A stretch of 64,000 bases of DNA from Atriophallophorus winterbourni (GCA_013407085.1 JACCGJ010003085.1:1-64000); one strand, 5' to 3'; positions 45,160-56,099 are shown, counted from the stretch's first letter. Notes: generated by a model from the letters alone, not told the origin. Numbers and translations are program-made.

Positions 45160-47790
45160 AAGGAGCCGGAGTCCCGTTAGGCAGTCAGAAGATTTATTTG
45201 TGTTCGCCCTGCCAAATTCTGAGCCGGCATCGTTGTCTAAACGTATCAGCCTAGCTGTCCGATTGGTTCCGATGAAGCCATGGAGAGGGAGCAAATGCTG
45301 CGTGGGCAACAGCTAGATCTCCACTCTAAACTGTCCTGGCTACCATCTCAACACAATAAAGGAGAGTACACTCCATTACGCTTATGTTGATAATAACATG
45401 GAAATCAGCAGATACCGGTTAAGAGCATAGACTTGATTGGCGTAGAGCTCAGTGGCTGGGGCTGCTTTTTGACAGTGCGAGAGACATTTAGGTCAGGACG
45501 GCTACCGCTCACCTGAAGCTTTGCAGCCCCGAACAAATATGGTGTAGTCTCGCCACGGTATTGTATCCTTAATGAATTCATGCGGATTAAGTATCAACCG
45601 ACAAGCAGACGTTTGTTTTTCGCACCAGCGAAACGAACTACTAAAAATCAAATGTCATTTATAAATTTTAAAACTAAAACGTCTGTTCTATGCTTCATGG
45701 ATTTCATGACGTCGTCTGGGGCGTAAGAAAATCTGTTGTGATTAAAAATGAGCTAAAGAGACTGAATGTCAAATAGGCTGACTGCAAGAGACGCGATTAC
45801 CATACATTGGTATACTTACAGAAAGAGTTTACACATTTTTGGAAAGGAAAGGGTTCCGTTGAGCATGGACTGCATGCAGTTGGGTTTTCCGTTCAAATGA
45901 ACCTACTTAAAGAAACGGAACCGTTCAGCAGTGGGATTTGGACTCTAAATCTGGAGTGCATTACTAATACGATTACGTTGGACAACGTTTATGAACCGAG
46001 GATCTCTGCGACGACTGCTGAAAAAGACGCCTTTTATCATAAACTCGCAACAGTCCTCAAATTCGTTCCACAAAAAATTGTTTAGTGGTATTGGGTGATT
46101 TCAACGCTAAAGTTGGTGCAAATTTCGAGTCTTGGCAAAACCGATTCGGAAGGTTAGGTGTAGGTAAAACCAAAGAAAATGGACAATGCCTTTTCGATTT
46201 GTGCATACAGTTCAGTCTGTGTACGGGTAACACTTTCTTTCAAACAAAACCACAGCCACTGGTCTGTTAGTAACATCCTTCCTCTAAGCATTGCCATAAG
46301 TTCGATCTTATTCCTGTTGGGTGTACTAATATAGGAAGCGTACTTCTCACCAGGTCATATCAAAACGCGATTGAAACACGGAATATCTACTGGGAATCGA
46401 TAAAAAGCTGCATATGGAGAGTCTCACTTTCCAATTTCGGTTCAAATATAGCTCGAATGAGCGACTGGTCGAAGCAAAAGCTTTTGAGATGACTGCTGTG
46501 TAAGAATACAAACGGTCAGCATTCTTGAGGTTCAGAGGTATGCCAACAAATAAAACATACAACTTTTAGTGCAGCTAGAAATAAGATCAAACTGACTGCA
46601 AGGCGATGTGCTCATGACCATTGGATAGGTATTAGACATACTATCTAAAAAGCTGTGGATATTGGAAATTTTCACGGTATGTATGATAGCATTAGAAGAG
46701 CCATTGCTCCAAACATACTTAAAACGGCTCCCATTAATTCTGTATCTGATGACCCGATTTTGGACAAAACGTAGCAGGTGGAAAGATGGGTGGAGCACTC
46801 CTCTCTCTAATCTAATGTCGGTACGGTTTTACTGCATGTAGTTGCAAACGTCTAGCGGTTGCAGACTATTAAATATCTACATACCGCCCTACTCTCGATT
46901 CCTTTAATAGGGCAATCGACCGATCAGCGAATGGGAAGGACATTTATGGAACCTGAGCTTGAATCAGTTCAACATTTCACATACCTTGGATCAAATGTTG
47001 CGGGTAACCTCTCGTTAGACACTGATATTGATGAGCGGATTGGCAGAGCAGTTATCATTCTTTGCTGATTGAACTCTAGTGTTTGGAAGTACCGCAAGCT
47101 CAATGTAAAAATGAAGGTGGCATACAACACTTGCGTACTAAATGATTTACTATATGGCAGTGGAACCTGGACCACTTAGGCAAGACACGGACAGAAGCTG
47201 AATGCTGTCCATCTACGAAGCATCCGTCGTATCTTGAACATATATTTGATGAACAGAGTGACTAATGCTGAGGTGCTTTCAAAAGATGGTCTACAGAGCA
47301 TGTTCACTCTATTGCGAAAGAGCCGCCTGTGGTGGTTTGTTCATGTCTACAGATTGGAAAATTGTCCTATTCAGAAAGATCTACTTTATGGTCAGTTACA
47401 ATTAGGAAGTCGAACATGAGGCAGATCGCACTTGTGGTACAAAGACGTTTGCATAGGGGATATGAAAGATCTTGGCTTTAAAACGGCCAGTCGGGAAAAC
47501 TTGCTCGTGACCGCTCACATTGGAGGCATAGTTAAATCATCGTCTGCGAGGCGGAAAGGAGCAGATATAGTTCTTGGCTGCTGAATGCAGATGACGCAGC
47601 CAGCGTGCAACTGATTTAATACAACCAAGTTCTGATTCTCGTTGCCAGCGCTGCGGGAGAGATTGTTTCTCCCGAATCGGACTTTTTTGTCATTCCAGAA
47701 CCTGTACAACACAAACATTCATGCGATTCAGATATACATTCATGGTCGACATCGGCCGAAGGAGACGAACAACAGCAATAACGCAAAAAA
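45160..47790 (+). mobile_element. RTE-like LINE with endonuclease and tail, RT core deleted
   Basis: Frames 45807-46270 encode an AP-type endonuclease: LLKETEPFSSGIWTLNLEC, then VLGDFNAKVGANFESWQNRF (the LGDFNA catalytic motif), FGRLGVGKTKENGQ and LCTGNTFFQTKPQ. The linker to RT continues to about 46920, but most of the RT is missing: AIDRSANGKD jumps to VQHFTYLGSNVAGNLS at 46960. The C-terminal part (RIGRAVII, LHLRSIRRIL-like, FVHVYRLENCPIQKDLLYGQ, and a CQRCGRDCFSRIGLF-like zinc finger near 47650) closes it. Inserted into duplication copy B, so younger than the duplication. Confidence 0.8.
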
Positions 47791-48130
47791 GGCTGGATAT
47801 TAACGCAGAGGGAATTCAACCCAGACTTTCTAATACTAAACTGAGCTCTGGTAATTTTATATTTTACAGTTAAATTTATGTTATGATATTTTAAAATATA
47901 ATTGTTTTGTCGTGCTCAGATCACCACCACTTACATATCACAAGTAGTTTCCAGCTGTTTGCCGTCATGGGGATGCAACCATAAGATTATTTTCAGTGAA
48001 GCTTGAAACAAACATAATAAGATAACTACACGTTCAGAGACATCAATATTTTAGATTAAAAGACAACTAACTGTGTTGTATACTACAATTCGCATTGCAC
48101 CATCTGTCTACACAAATACTAGTTGGATAC

Positions 48131-48173
48131 GCATAGCTGATGAGAGGCAAAAACCTCGAAACCGGTTCTGTGT
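48131..48173 (+). ncRNA. Hammerhead ribozyme, family B, copy 1
   Basis: Stem I GCATAG/CTGTGT (last pair wobble), core CTGATGA, stem II GAGG/CCTC with loop CAAAAA, GAAA, palindrome ACCGGT, cleavage base T at 48167. Confidence 0.75.
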
Positions 48174-48386
48174 TTCCGGTTAGATTTAGGCGTTTCGGAA
48201 TGGTATTCTACTTCAAACTATACTGCGGTTGTAATAACCCTCGCGGCAATACGCCGTTTGATCAGTTGGGGCTTATTTAGTCCCTTCAGCTACTTATAAA
48301 GTAGCGAGTAGACGAGAACTTCAATTCGCATTGCACCATCCGCCTACACAAATACTAGTTCGAACCGCGAAGAGTCCAGCGGATAC

Positions 48387-48429
48387 GCATAGCTGATGAG
48401 AGGCAAAAACCTCGAAACCGGTCCTGTGC
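48387..48429 (+). ncRNA. Hammerhead ribozyme, family B, copy 2
   Basis: Stem I GCATAG/CTGTGC (6 pairs, one wobble), then an internal loop (ATAC/TT) and an outer CGG/CCG helix, the type I layout in which stem I and loop II can dock. Core, GAAA, ACCGGT and cleavage base C (48423) intact. Confidence 0.85.
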
Positions 48430-48642
48430 TTCCGGTGAGATTTAAGCGTTTCGGAATGGTATTCTACTTCAAACTATACTGCGGTTGTAATAACCCTCGC
48501 GGCAATACGCCGTTTGATCAGTTGGGGCTTATTTAGTCCCTTCAGCTACTTATAAAGTAGCGAGTAGACGAGAACTTCAATTCGCATTGCACCATCCGCC
48601 TACACAAATACTAGTTCGAACCGCGAAGAGTCCAGCGGATAC

Positions 48643-48685
48643 GCATAGCTGATGAGAGGCAAAAACCTCGAAACCGGTCCTGTGC
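48643..48685 (+). ncRNA. Hammerhead ribozyme, family B, copy 3
   Basis: Same as copy 2; predicted cut after 48679. Cuts at copies 2 and 3 would release a 256-nt RNA (48424-48679). Confidence 0.85.
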
Positions 48686-48740
48686 TTCCGGTGAGATTTA
48701 AGCGTTTCGGAATGGTATTCTACTTCAAACGTATTCAAAT

Positions 48741-48870
48741 TCTACTGTTGTTTCTTCGTACACATTGATGATCCATTATTATTTTCAAACTGCTTTGTTG
48801 ATCAGAACAAAATGTATGATCGAACGGACCCCTGGTGGAATGTCATACACAGTCAGTCGAAGAGGTTCGT
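48741..48870 (-). pseudogene. Pseudo-exon: copy B version of the exon at 31502-31641
   Basis: After GATTTTAG the reverse strand reads EPLRLTVYDIPPGVRSI and HFVLINKAV then a stop. It aligns with EPPRPVFYD..ITNAV of the copy A exon at the same place in the duplication. Confidence 0.65.
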
Positions 48871-49576
48871 CTAAAATCAGAATTAAAACTTTCGTGAACA
48901 AATTTATGCAACTCTTAAATATGGTTAGTGCAACAACAAATACGTTATAACGCAAAGTAATTCGAGTGCTTGGATAGAAATTCCGTTGTTATTCTGCATT
49001 TGAACACCGTGGTGTTCATTTAAAACGCTTATTTAGAAGTTGCATACAAGATTGTCATTGCTGAGCTTGGTGTCACTGTCCCATGCTTACTTTCTCATCT
49101 GGATAAAGGCAAACAGCCAAAATCGAGGAGCATTGCGTTAGTGATGCTAATGTGAGCACCACAATATATCGGTCGGTAATAAGCGATTTGATTGCTTAAA
49201 CTAGAATCACTATGGTTCTGTATTTTGACGTCGTGGTGATTATTCGGAACCATATTTACTAGTGGCACTAAAGTCAATCTTTCTTTACTAATTTTCCGCT
49301 ATCTCAATGCTCGCCAAGCGTAATCCGACTGTCTTTATATGATGCCAGCAACTGACAGAAACTGATTAAACATTCTTTCTACTATGCTGTAGCCAATAAC
49401 ATACTTTGGTCGAAGTGCGTCATTGATCGTTTCTGACAAAATGATGATATACTCGAATTTAAAATCGTTCATTCAAGTAGTTACTACAATAATGTTTAAT
49501 ATTATTGATTTTGTATAACACGAAATACATACGAATATCATATGGATTTTGTTTTCGTCAAAACGACATTACAAAA

Positions 49577-51450
49577 TCAAGGTATTGTTGTTATCGATGG
49601 AAATCTTACTAGAAATATGTTATCAGATCGTGGACTGAAGACAGTAGAGAAAACATGGGCTAGAACTTTGGCAGATTACGTTGCTGTGGTTGTTGTTCCA
49701 TCATGTTTCATTAGAGCAGAAACTCCTAGTTTCACCTTTGACCGGTTATTTATGACCTGGTCGAGAATTTTGGCGTTTGATTCCATTTTCTTGAGGATAT
49801 GATTTTGATAATTCAGTTTGTCATCAACAACAAGTTAGTTTACCTTATTCCTCAGAAAACGGAATGTCTTCCAACTCTCAAGTCCTATCATGTTGATGTG
49901 CCCGCCATGCAACATTTCGCAAGATCAACCATTTTCGTGTTCGGCTCGTCAGCTTAAATATATATATCCATATTTTTCACCTATGGAACGAGATGAAAGT
50001 GCATCTAAACGGCAAATTTAGGTTCGGTTATCATCAAATGCCACTGATCGTGCACGCTGTCGGACTTAAGGCCAGGGTCTGTTACGTTTGTGAGAGTAAA
50101 TTTAACTTGTGGAAAGTCATTTTTTAGAATCACATTGTCGATGTTACTTTTTCCGATTGCCTGTCAAATATATTCAAGCGTAATAACTAAGTGGCCAATG
50201 AGTCCTATTTGAGCTTCATAAGTGAAACTTTCAATCGTATTCTCTTCATTTATCAGTATTAGTTCTAAGATAGACGACGTATCAGTACCACGAAATCAGG
50301 TAATGTTAAAATATGGTTGTGGAGTTGAATTTCTTTTAGTCACATTTAAAATAAAGCATTTACGGATTTTTTGGATAAACTGAATTTTCCTTAAAGTTCG
50401 GCAGATTAAAGTCTCCGATCAGTAGATGTCTGCCGCCGTATCTGGTAGCCGCTAATCGTATATTTGCGAGTAATGCTGATCTGTAGGCTGCGTCGACTCA
50501 GTGCGAACGATAAATCACACCCACTATGCATTTGCTCTTGCTGTTACATTCAGCGAACTCCTTTATGTGTTTTGCAGTTGTGAACCGTCATCAGTGATCT
50601 GTTGACAGTGTAGTCTCCTAATGTGGTAAAGCGCAACACCACCTCCTCGAGTGAGGTGATCGCGACGACGAAGAGCCATACCTTAAATGGCAACTTCATT
50701 GTCTGTTAAAATTGTCTCAGTTACAGCAATCACGCCTTGCGAGTATGTGGTACTTAGTTCAGTCAATTCGTGTAGTTTGTTTGCCAAGCATTGGGCATTT
50801 GTATACAAAAATTTTGGCAGTCAATGTTGACAGCAAAGACAGTTTATTAAAGCAGGTAATTTCAGTACGTGTCAAAGATGGTGGGTAAATTACATCACCG
50901 ACTCCGTTAGAGTCGGTCGACATCCGTTTTTTCTGGAGCAGGATTCCCGGCATCACTGTGATCATTAACAACAGGTCCGAGAACTTCCACGATAAAGTCG
51001 GTTTTCGGGTATTTAATGATAAATTTTATATCTCGTGGAACTTTGTATCTATGTTGGTTCTAATTGTTAAGCACGGTGTTGACCATAGTGTTGGTCCGAA
51101 GTGCCAGTTTAATGGGTCGTGGACCTTTACCTTCGTAATTAGATGACTTCGGGATTCGGAACGTATCGATAACCGCTACATTAATAGTTTGGATAGCATT
51201 ACTGATAAATCTCCACTGTTGTAGGTCGTGGTTGGATTTACACTTTGTATCTGAGCCGATTGCATTTTCTGAGACATTTGAGAGAAAAAAGTGTGCGCTT
51301 GTTGCGATCGTTTGTTTTATTTTGGTTAACTTTCGGTGGCGATTTTGCCCGATCTCACCTGGGAACATCAACAAATACACGAGATGTATTTTCCATGTCG
51401 TCTCGTTGCAAGTATGTCGACTGAGATACATCTTCTAAATCCTTATCATT
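49577..51450 (-). mobile_element. CR1-like LINE: N-terminal region, endonuclease and linker
   Basis: Reading down the reverse strand: 51431-51060 contains VAVIDTFRIPKSSNYEGKGP and RPIKLALRT, like the protein before the endonuclease at 41170; about 50735 VIAVTETILTDNEVA; about 50650 RGGGVALYHIRR; about 50430 GGRHLLIGDFNL, the endonuclease catalytic motif; and 49800-49560 ILDQVINNRSKVKLGVS..ALMKHDG, the linker before RT. The RT itself is missing because the fragment abuts duplication copy B. Several stops. Confidence 0.75.
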
Positions 51451-51779
51451 TTGCATTACTACTTTGAGCAACCTTGAGCTTATCTTGGTTTAGCGCTATG
51501 GAAGGAAGACTCAAGCGAATCAACGAAACCGGGAAAATCGCTTTAAGATTCATGAAAGTGCACAGTTTCCACCGTTCAGCCAAATAATTCTTGTGTCTAT
51601 TCGACAATAACGTCTAATCGACTCTGGGACATTGGTGCAGATAACACTAAGAGAGGCGAGGTTTTGTCATTGAACAGTTTATCGGCGATAATTCGTGAAA
51701 CACAGAAGATAGAACACGAAATAAGGTATCGAAACATGTTGCTCAATGTACTCTTTGTAAGGATTGCAAAATCAGCAGG
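51451..51779. other. No recognisable gene
   Basis: Nothing recognised between the CR1 fragment and duplication copy C. Confidence 0.4.
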
Positions 51780-52990
51780 ATAGCTGGATTTATGCGTAGA
51801 TAATGGGTACCTGGCTGTTGTTTTTGTGGTCCTCTCTTTATCATGGATTCACAACGCAACGTTTCGAATTACATAGCGTGCAATTACTCTAGCGGCGCTC
51901 ACAACGACGGACGGTACGTTGTCGATACTTTTTAGTTGCACGTTGAATCGTGATCTACGTCAGCAGCCGATAGAAGCGTCTTCCTGCTCATTGTCGTATT
52001 AATCAACGAAGTTGCTCAATGCTATGTATAGATGCTGCAGGATATGATCTCAACATCACGCGATCCTCCTTTGTATTCCTAAGAAAATGATACTATATGG
52101 TGAAACCGAAGTAGACTAATTGTTCAATCACAAGGAAGTAAGAGACAATATTCGATTGCAGAGTCAGGACCGAATGAAATTCGTATAAAAAATTATGCTT
52201 CATTAACGCGAAGAAACTTTAATTATAAGCAAGTGAGTTTTGCTAGATATAAGTTCTACATCACGCGAGCCTCCTTTAGATTAGTAAGAAAATAAGACTA
52301 TATGATAAAACCGAAGTAAACTACTTGTTCAATCATAACAAAGTAAGAGAAAATATTCGATTGCAGGGTAAGGAACGAATGTAATTTGTATAAGCATATC
52401 ATGTTTGATTACCGCAAACAAACTTTAATTACAAGGGAGTGAGTTTTGCACTAAATAACAAGGTTTGAGTTTGAGTTTGCTCGCCATTTTGCGGCATTCG
52501 TCCTTCAACATTATATTATGTGCCAAAACACAGGAATCCAGAGACAGACAGAAAGAACAGAGACATGACCTAGAAAAATGGTGCAACATCGTACGATGGT
52601 GGGTTCGAAAAACATCAGACCTACAGTTGTTACACGTTTGGTTCGCCACCCAAGCTTTTCACATTTGTTTGAACCAAGTTTACTGAAATTAACACAGAAC
52701 AGTGAGAAATATATGAAAACGGTCCTATGAAATACTTTATTGCTACGTAAGTTTTCCTAGTGCAATACACGAATCATATCCAAATTAAACTGGTGATAAA
52801 GAAATGGACGTCTCAATGTTCGTAAAAAGAGCAACGAGCGCAGTATAATTCATTTAGGCAATTCATACGCTGATAATTCGGCGGGAGGTTGATAAACAAC
52901 AAAAAAACGTGACTTAAAACTGTGGTTCCACATCGCAGAAATGATAGCAGCGCAGGAGTTTGTTGTCGTGAGTAATTCGGGATACGGCGG
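51780..52990. repeat. Segmental repeat, copy C (reversed)
   Basis: The reverse complement follows 43040-44030 and 26700-27980: GCACGTTGAATCGTGATCTAC at 51940, GAAACCGAAGTAGACTA at 52101 and GAGACAGACAGAAAG-like text at 52540. A stretch of about 205 bp inside it is duplicated in tandem (about 52060-52265 and 52266-52430). Confidence 0.75.
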
Positions 52991-53479
52991 TCATTCAATT
53001 AGAATGGTAATGTACCACCTCCATCGAAATTAACTTTTCCGAAATGAGCTTTGACAGTCTTTATTAGATTGATCTGAAGATTACATAGGGATTTTATCCT
53101 ATTTGACGCCAGAATAATCCCAATAAATGTGCAATCAAGCCGTTGAAAGAATTAAAAAAGAAAATTAGAAGAAGGTTAAACAACTACAAAGGTCCGGCTG
53201 CTCGTGAGTGAAGACCCTCAAATCTTGAACTGTATTAGAGCTGATTGACAACAGTGTGCTCTTGCCTAAGCAATTTCTTGTAAAATGCCAGGCCACAGCT
53301 TCACAGTCCACATACCACATACACATGTATTCTGCTACCATAACTTTCGGAAACTTTTCCTCAATATACCAACAAGCATATGAAACGATTAAGCTTACGT
53401 CACTTGACAATTTGAATGAGATAGCTTTGAGATCACTAAATATAACAATCACAAGTTTGCAAAATAGATAAAAGATTTG
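52991..53479 (-). other. Unassigned reverse-strand open frame, no gene called
   Basis: A long reverse frame (53680-53165) overlaps the HHR remnant in its first part. The rest includes DLKAISFKLSSD, flanked by TATATTTAG and GTAAGC, and FPKVMVAEYMCMWYVDCEAV. It could hold small exons but the evidence is thin. Confidence 0.25.
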
Positions 53480-53720
53480 GTTAACACCAATAACACCGGG
53501 TTCTTGCTGATGGTATTCATCAGATAAAGACAGTACGATGAGGTTACGTATGTCTTGAAACGAAGTGAAAATTGTCAACATGATTTGCCTTTGTATGATG
53601 ATGCTGTATACGTTTGCAACAAAAAACTGTTCAATTACGTGTGATAAAATACATGAAAATCGGATTAAACCCATGATCATGAAACAAAAAGCTCATTTTC
53701 ATGCACATTTGGTGAAGTTC
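53480..53720 (-). mobile_element. HHR family A unit, degenerate
   Basis: Reverse strand reads TTTAT, CTGATGA, ATACCATCAGCAA, then GAACC in place of GAAAC, followed by family blocks (on the plus strand GGATTAAACCCATGATCATG and CAAAAAGCTCATTTTCATGC). Core mutation makes it inactive. Confidence 0.6.
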
Positions 53721-54329
53721 CTCAAATAATTATAAGATTGTGTCAACTGTTGTTAGGATGTATATTGCGCATTTAATATAATGTACACTTCATGCAGTTG
53801 AAGATAAACAACTTATCTCCATCAAATTTTGAAGGGAACAGTTCTAAAGGATCAACAGTGCACAATTCTTGCGCAACCCTCAGAATAAACACGAGTTGCC
53901 GAACGATTATTCACAGCACTTTGCTCAACAACACGATGTTTTACAATATAGTGACGATCTAAAGATCAGGCTGCGCAGCCGGAATGTTGATTGGTTTCCG
54001 CAAGATGTAGATCTGGCTTATTAGGCTTCTGAGCAATTATTCATTGAAAAATTACGATTTTAAGATGGCGATTTTTTTCATTAATTGATCCCTGCTCTCA
54101 TTCGCAAAGCTTCTGAGATTTTGGTGTATCTGGGTTACAGGTTGAAGGGTAGTGAACTTCGACTCCTGCGTGATCTCTCTCAAGGTGATTAGGTGAAAAT
54201 GCGAACAGTTACTCAGGAGCCTGGCGAGAGCAGAGCCGCAGGTGAAACTAACTTGCGCATTGTGGATTTCCGGGTTGTAAGAAAGAGGCCAATAGTTCAT
54301 TATCAACGTCTAACGATATCCATTCCGAG
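53721..54329. other. No recognisable gene
   Basis: Possibly includes the decayed 5' part of the LINE that follows; no motif read. Confidence 0.35.
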
Positions 54330-55275
54330 GGATCTGGATCTGTGAAAGTGATATATTCTAATGCGAAAAAATTGGAAAACAAACTATATGAACAATTTGA
54401 TCGGAATAGTCAGGACCCTCCATCGATCGTTGTGGTGACGGAAACCTGGCTCTCATCTGAGCAGGATGATACCCAGCTAACCCTACCTGGATATAGACTC
54501 TTTCTCTCAGATCGAAAAAACGCGAGAATCGGTGGTGGAGTTGCCTTGTACTTCCAACAACATATTTTCTTCGCAGTGTTGGCTCGCTCCCAGCAAACTA
54601 CCGGTATGTGTGAGAGTTTATGGTGCCGTATAAAGACTGCAGCTTCATTTGCCAAAATAGGTAGCGTTTATGATTCTCCCAAAACTCAGGCAGATATTCT
54701 GATATCACAGATTTGCCAACATGGTAGATCCTCAAACTGCTTGATTATTTGCAATTTTAATGCTTCTAGTAGTGATTGTACTTGCATATAGGAAGGGTCT
54801 GGGTCATTCGAGCATGATATGTTGCACGTTGTGGTTGATGTGGGCCTCGTGCAGCAAGTGTTCTAACCGACCAAAAAGGCCCTACTAGGTGCGAGTTCAG
54901 TTTGTACTTGGCATTGACTACAACGCAGTCCCATATTAATCAGCTTTGGACTGAAGTTCCATTAGGCTGTAGAGATCATGTCATCTAACGTTCTGGCTGG
55001 ATACAAGATCCGATTCCCAGAAGGACTTTTTGCAAGGCAGACGCGTGTAGGTTGAGGGATGTTGCTTCATCTCCTGATTGTTCTATCGATCGTGTGCTCC
55101 TGGAAATCCTGAATTGGGGTTCTTTATAATAATATTTTCTGACTTTGTTAGAATTGTAATGATTCATATTGATGATGGGATCTGTCAGAGTTGTGCAATG
55201 CGAGTCCGCATTACTGAAATTTATAATATGTTCATCGAAACCCACCATTGTTTCCATCAAAACAATGTAATATAA
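54330..55275 (+). mobile_element. CR1-like LINE, endonuclease domain
   Basis: Frame 54342-54791 encodes the start of an AP-type endonuclease: VIYSNAKKLENKLYEQF, PSIVVVTETWLSSEQDD, LPGYRLFLSDRKNARIGGG and VALYFQQ. Further motifs follow in broken frames: NCLIICNFNASS (the GDFN block, altered), VGLVQQVF, and WTEVPLGCRDHVI. The end (55140-55275) matches 42160-42280 in reverse. No RT remains. TETW and GGGVALY are the family hallmarks; the altered DFN block implies loss of activity. Confidence 0.8.
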
Positions 55276-55311
55276 CAAAAGATTCATTTGCATGCTTTTC
55301 CGTCATTCACA

Positions 55312-55353
55312 CCCCACGACCGGTTTGGTGCTGTTTGCACACATCAGGTAGGG
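55312..55353 (-). ncRNA. Hammerhead ribozyme, family A array, copy 1 (mutated)
   Basis: Core reads CTGATGT and GAAA has become CAAA; both changes hit invariant bases, so this copy should be inactive. Confidence 0.7.
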
Positions 55354-55544
55354 ACAGTAAGATCAGGATCCGCATGCGCTTGAAACAGTGAAGGAATGGT
55401 AAACAAGGAGCGCTTGTATGCCACTGTTGGATAAGGCTCGTACGACCAACCTGTTCAAAGCATGTGTCGAAACACATGTTAAATGGGGTTAAACCCATAA
55501 CCATGAAACAAAAGATTCATTTGCATGCTTTTCCGTCATTCACA

Positions 55545-55586
55545 CCCCACGACCGGTTTCGTGCTGTTTGCACTCATCAGGTAGGG
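55545..55586 (-). ncRNA. Hammerhead ribozyme, family A array, copy 2
   Basis: Reverse strand: stem I CCCTAC/GTGGGG (6 pairs, one wobble), core CTGATGA, stem II GTGC/GCAC with loop AAACA, GAAA, palindrome ACCGGT, cleavage base C. Predicted cut between plus positions 55550 and 55551. Confidence 0.88.
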
Positions 55587-55777
55587 ACAGTAAGATCAGG
55601 ATCCGCATGCGCTTGAAACAGTGGAGGAATGGTAAACAAGAAGCGCTTGTATGCCACTGTTGGATAAGGCTCGTACGACGAACCTGTTCAAAGCATGTGT
55701 CGAAACACATGTTAAATGGGGTTAAACCCATAACCATGAAACAAAATATTCATTTGCATGCTTTTCCGTCATTCACA

Positions 55778-55819
55778 CCCCACGACCGGTTTCGTGCTGT
55801 TTGCACTCATCAGGTAGGG
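55778..55819 (-). ncRNA. Hammerhead ribozyme, family A array, copy 3
   Basis: Same sequence as copy 2, 233 bp on. Cuts in copies 2 and 3 would release a 233-nt RNA. Confidence 0.88.
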
Positions 55820-56010
55820 ACAGTAAGATCAGGATCCGCATGCGCTTGAAACAGTGGAGGAATGGTAAACAAGGAGCGCTTGTATGCCACTGTTGGATAA
55901 GGCTCGTACGACGAACCTGTTCAAAGCATGTGTCGAAACACATGTTAAATGGGGTTAAACCCATAACCATGAAACAAAAGATTCATTTGCATGCTTTTCC
56001 GTCATTCACA

Positions 56011-56052
56011 CCCCACGACCGGTTTCGTGCTGTTTGCACTCATCAGGTAGGG
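56011..56052 (-). ncRNA. Hammerhead ribozyme, family A array, copy 4
   Basis: Same sequence as copies 2 and 3; the array ends 30 bp beyond it. Confidence 0.88.
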
Positions 56053-56099
56053 ACAGTAAGATCAGGATCCGCATGCGCTTGTAACACAACCTTTTATTT

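Larger units (their letters stand above)
48084..48730 (+). mobile_element. HHR family B array: 2.5 tandem units of 256 bp (retrozyme-like)
   Basis: The block CTGATGAGAGGCAAAAACC starts at 48137, 48393 and 48649, so the period is exactly 256 bp; units 2 and 3 are almost identical. Between ribozymes the unit is full of short hairpins (GGTTGTAATAACC, CTACTTATAAAGTAG, CGGCAATACGCCG). The insertion limits are given by copy A, where GGTATAC runs straight into GTATTCAAC (31494-31509); here the array sits between GTATAC and GTATTCAA. Unit-length self-cleaving RNAs, circularisation and reverse transcription would give this layout (known for retrozymes). No ORF. The first unit lacks about 20 bp. Confidence 0.85.
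43000..49575. repeat. Segmental duplication, copy B (with later insertions)
   Basis: Collinear with copy A (26670-32710). Matching runs from 43000 to about 45155 and resumes at about 47790 with the same relative order (GATATTAACGCAG at 47795 against GATATTAATGCAG near 31212). The gap is an RTE LINE. A second insertion is the HHR family B array at 48084-48730. Two stretches holding candidate exons in copy A are absent here. Confidence 0.8.
55277..56082 (-). mobile_element. HHR family A array: 3.5 tandem units of 233 bp (retrozyme-like)
   Basis: Hammerhead blocks recur at 55312, 55545, 55778 and 56011, so the period is 233 bp; units are nearly identical. The array runs from AAAAGATTCATTTGCATGC to ATGCGCTTG and is bordered by TAAC on both sides (end of ..AATATAAC, start of TAACACAACC), a likely 4-bp target duplication. 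Copies 2-4 have intact ribozymes on the reverse strand; copy 1 is mutated in the core and GAAA. The unit also carries GGGTTTAACCCC, a B-box-like block. The apparent open frames inside the units are repeat-length coincidences, not proteins. Confidence 0.88.

Noticed and set aside
48161..48185. Longer stem III in family B (CCGG..CCGG), which would place the cleavage site at CCGGTG
   Set aside because: That alternative puts G at the cleavage position in copies 2 and 3 and leaves stem I unpaired; the compact fold gives C or T there and a 6-bp stem I.
53165..53680. 171-residue reverse open frame as a gene
   Set aside because: Its first third is hammerhead family A sequence and the rest has no family or firm splice model.
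55307..55970. Three identical 65-codon reverse frames (MVMGLTPFNM...) and matching plus-strand frames, looking like a tandem gene family
   Set aside because: They recur because the 233-bp hammerhead unit recurs; single degenerate units elsewhere do not keep the frame, and no coding feature is conserved.
55277..56082. CRISPR-like regular repeats
   Set aside because: The period is 233 bp with whole units repeated and no unique spacers; the context is eukaryotic.
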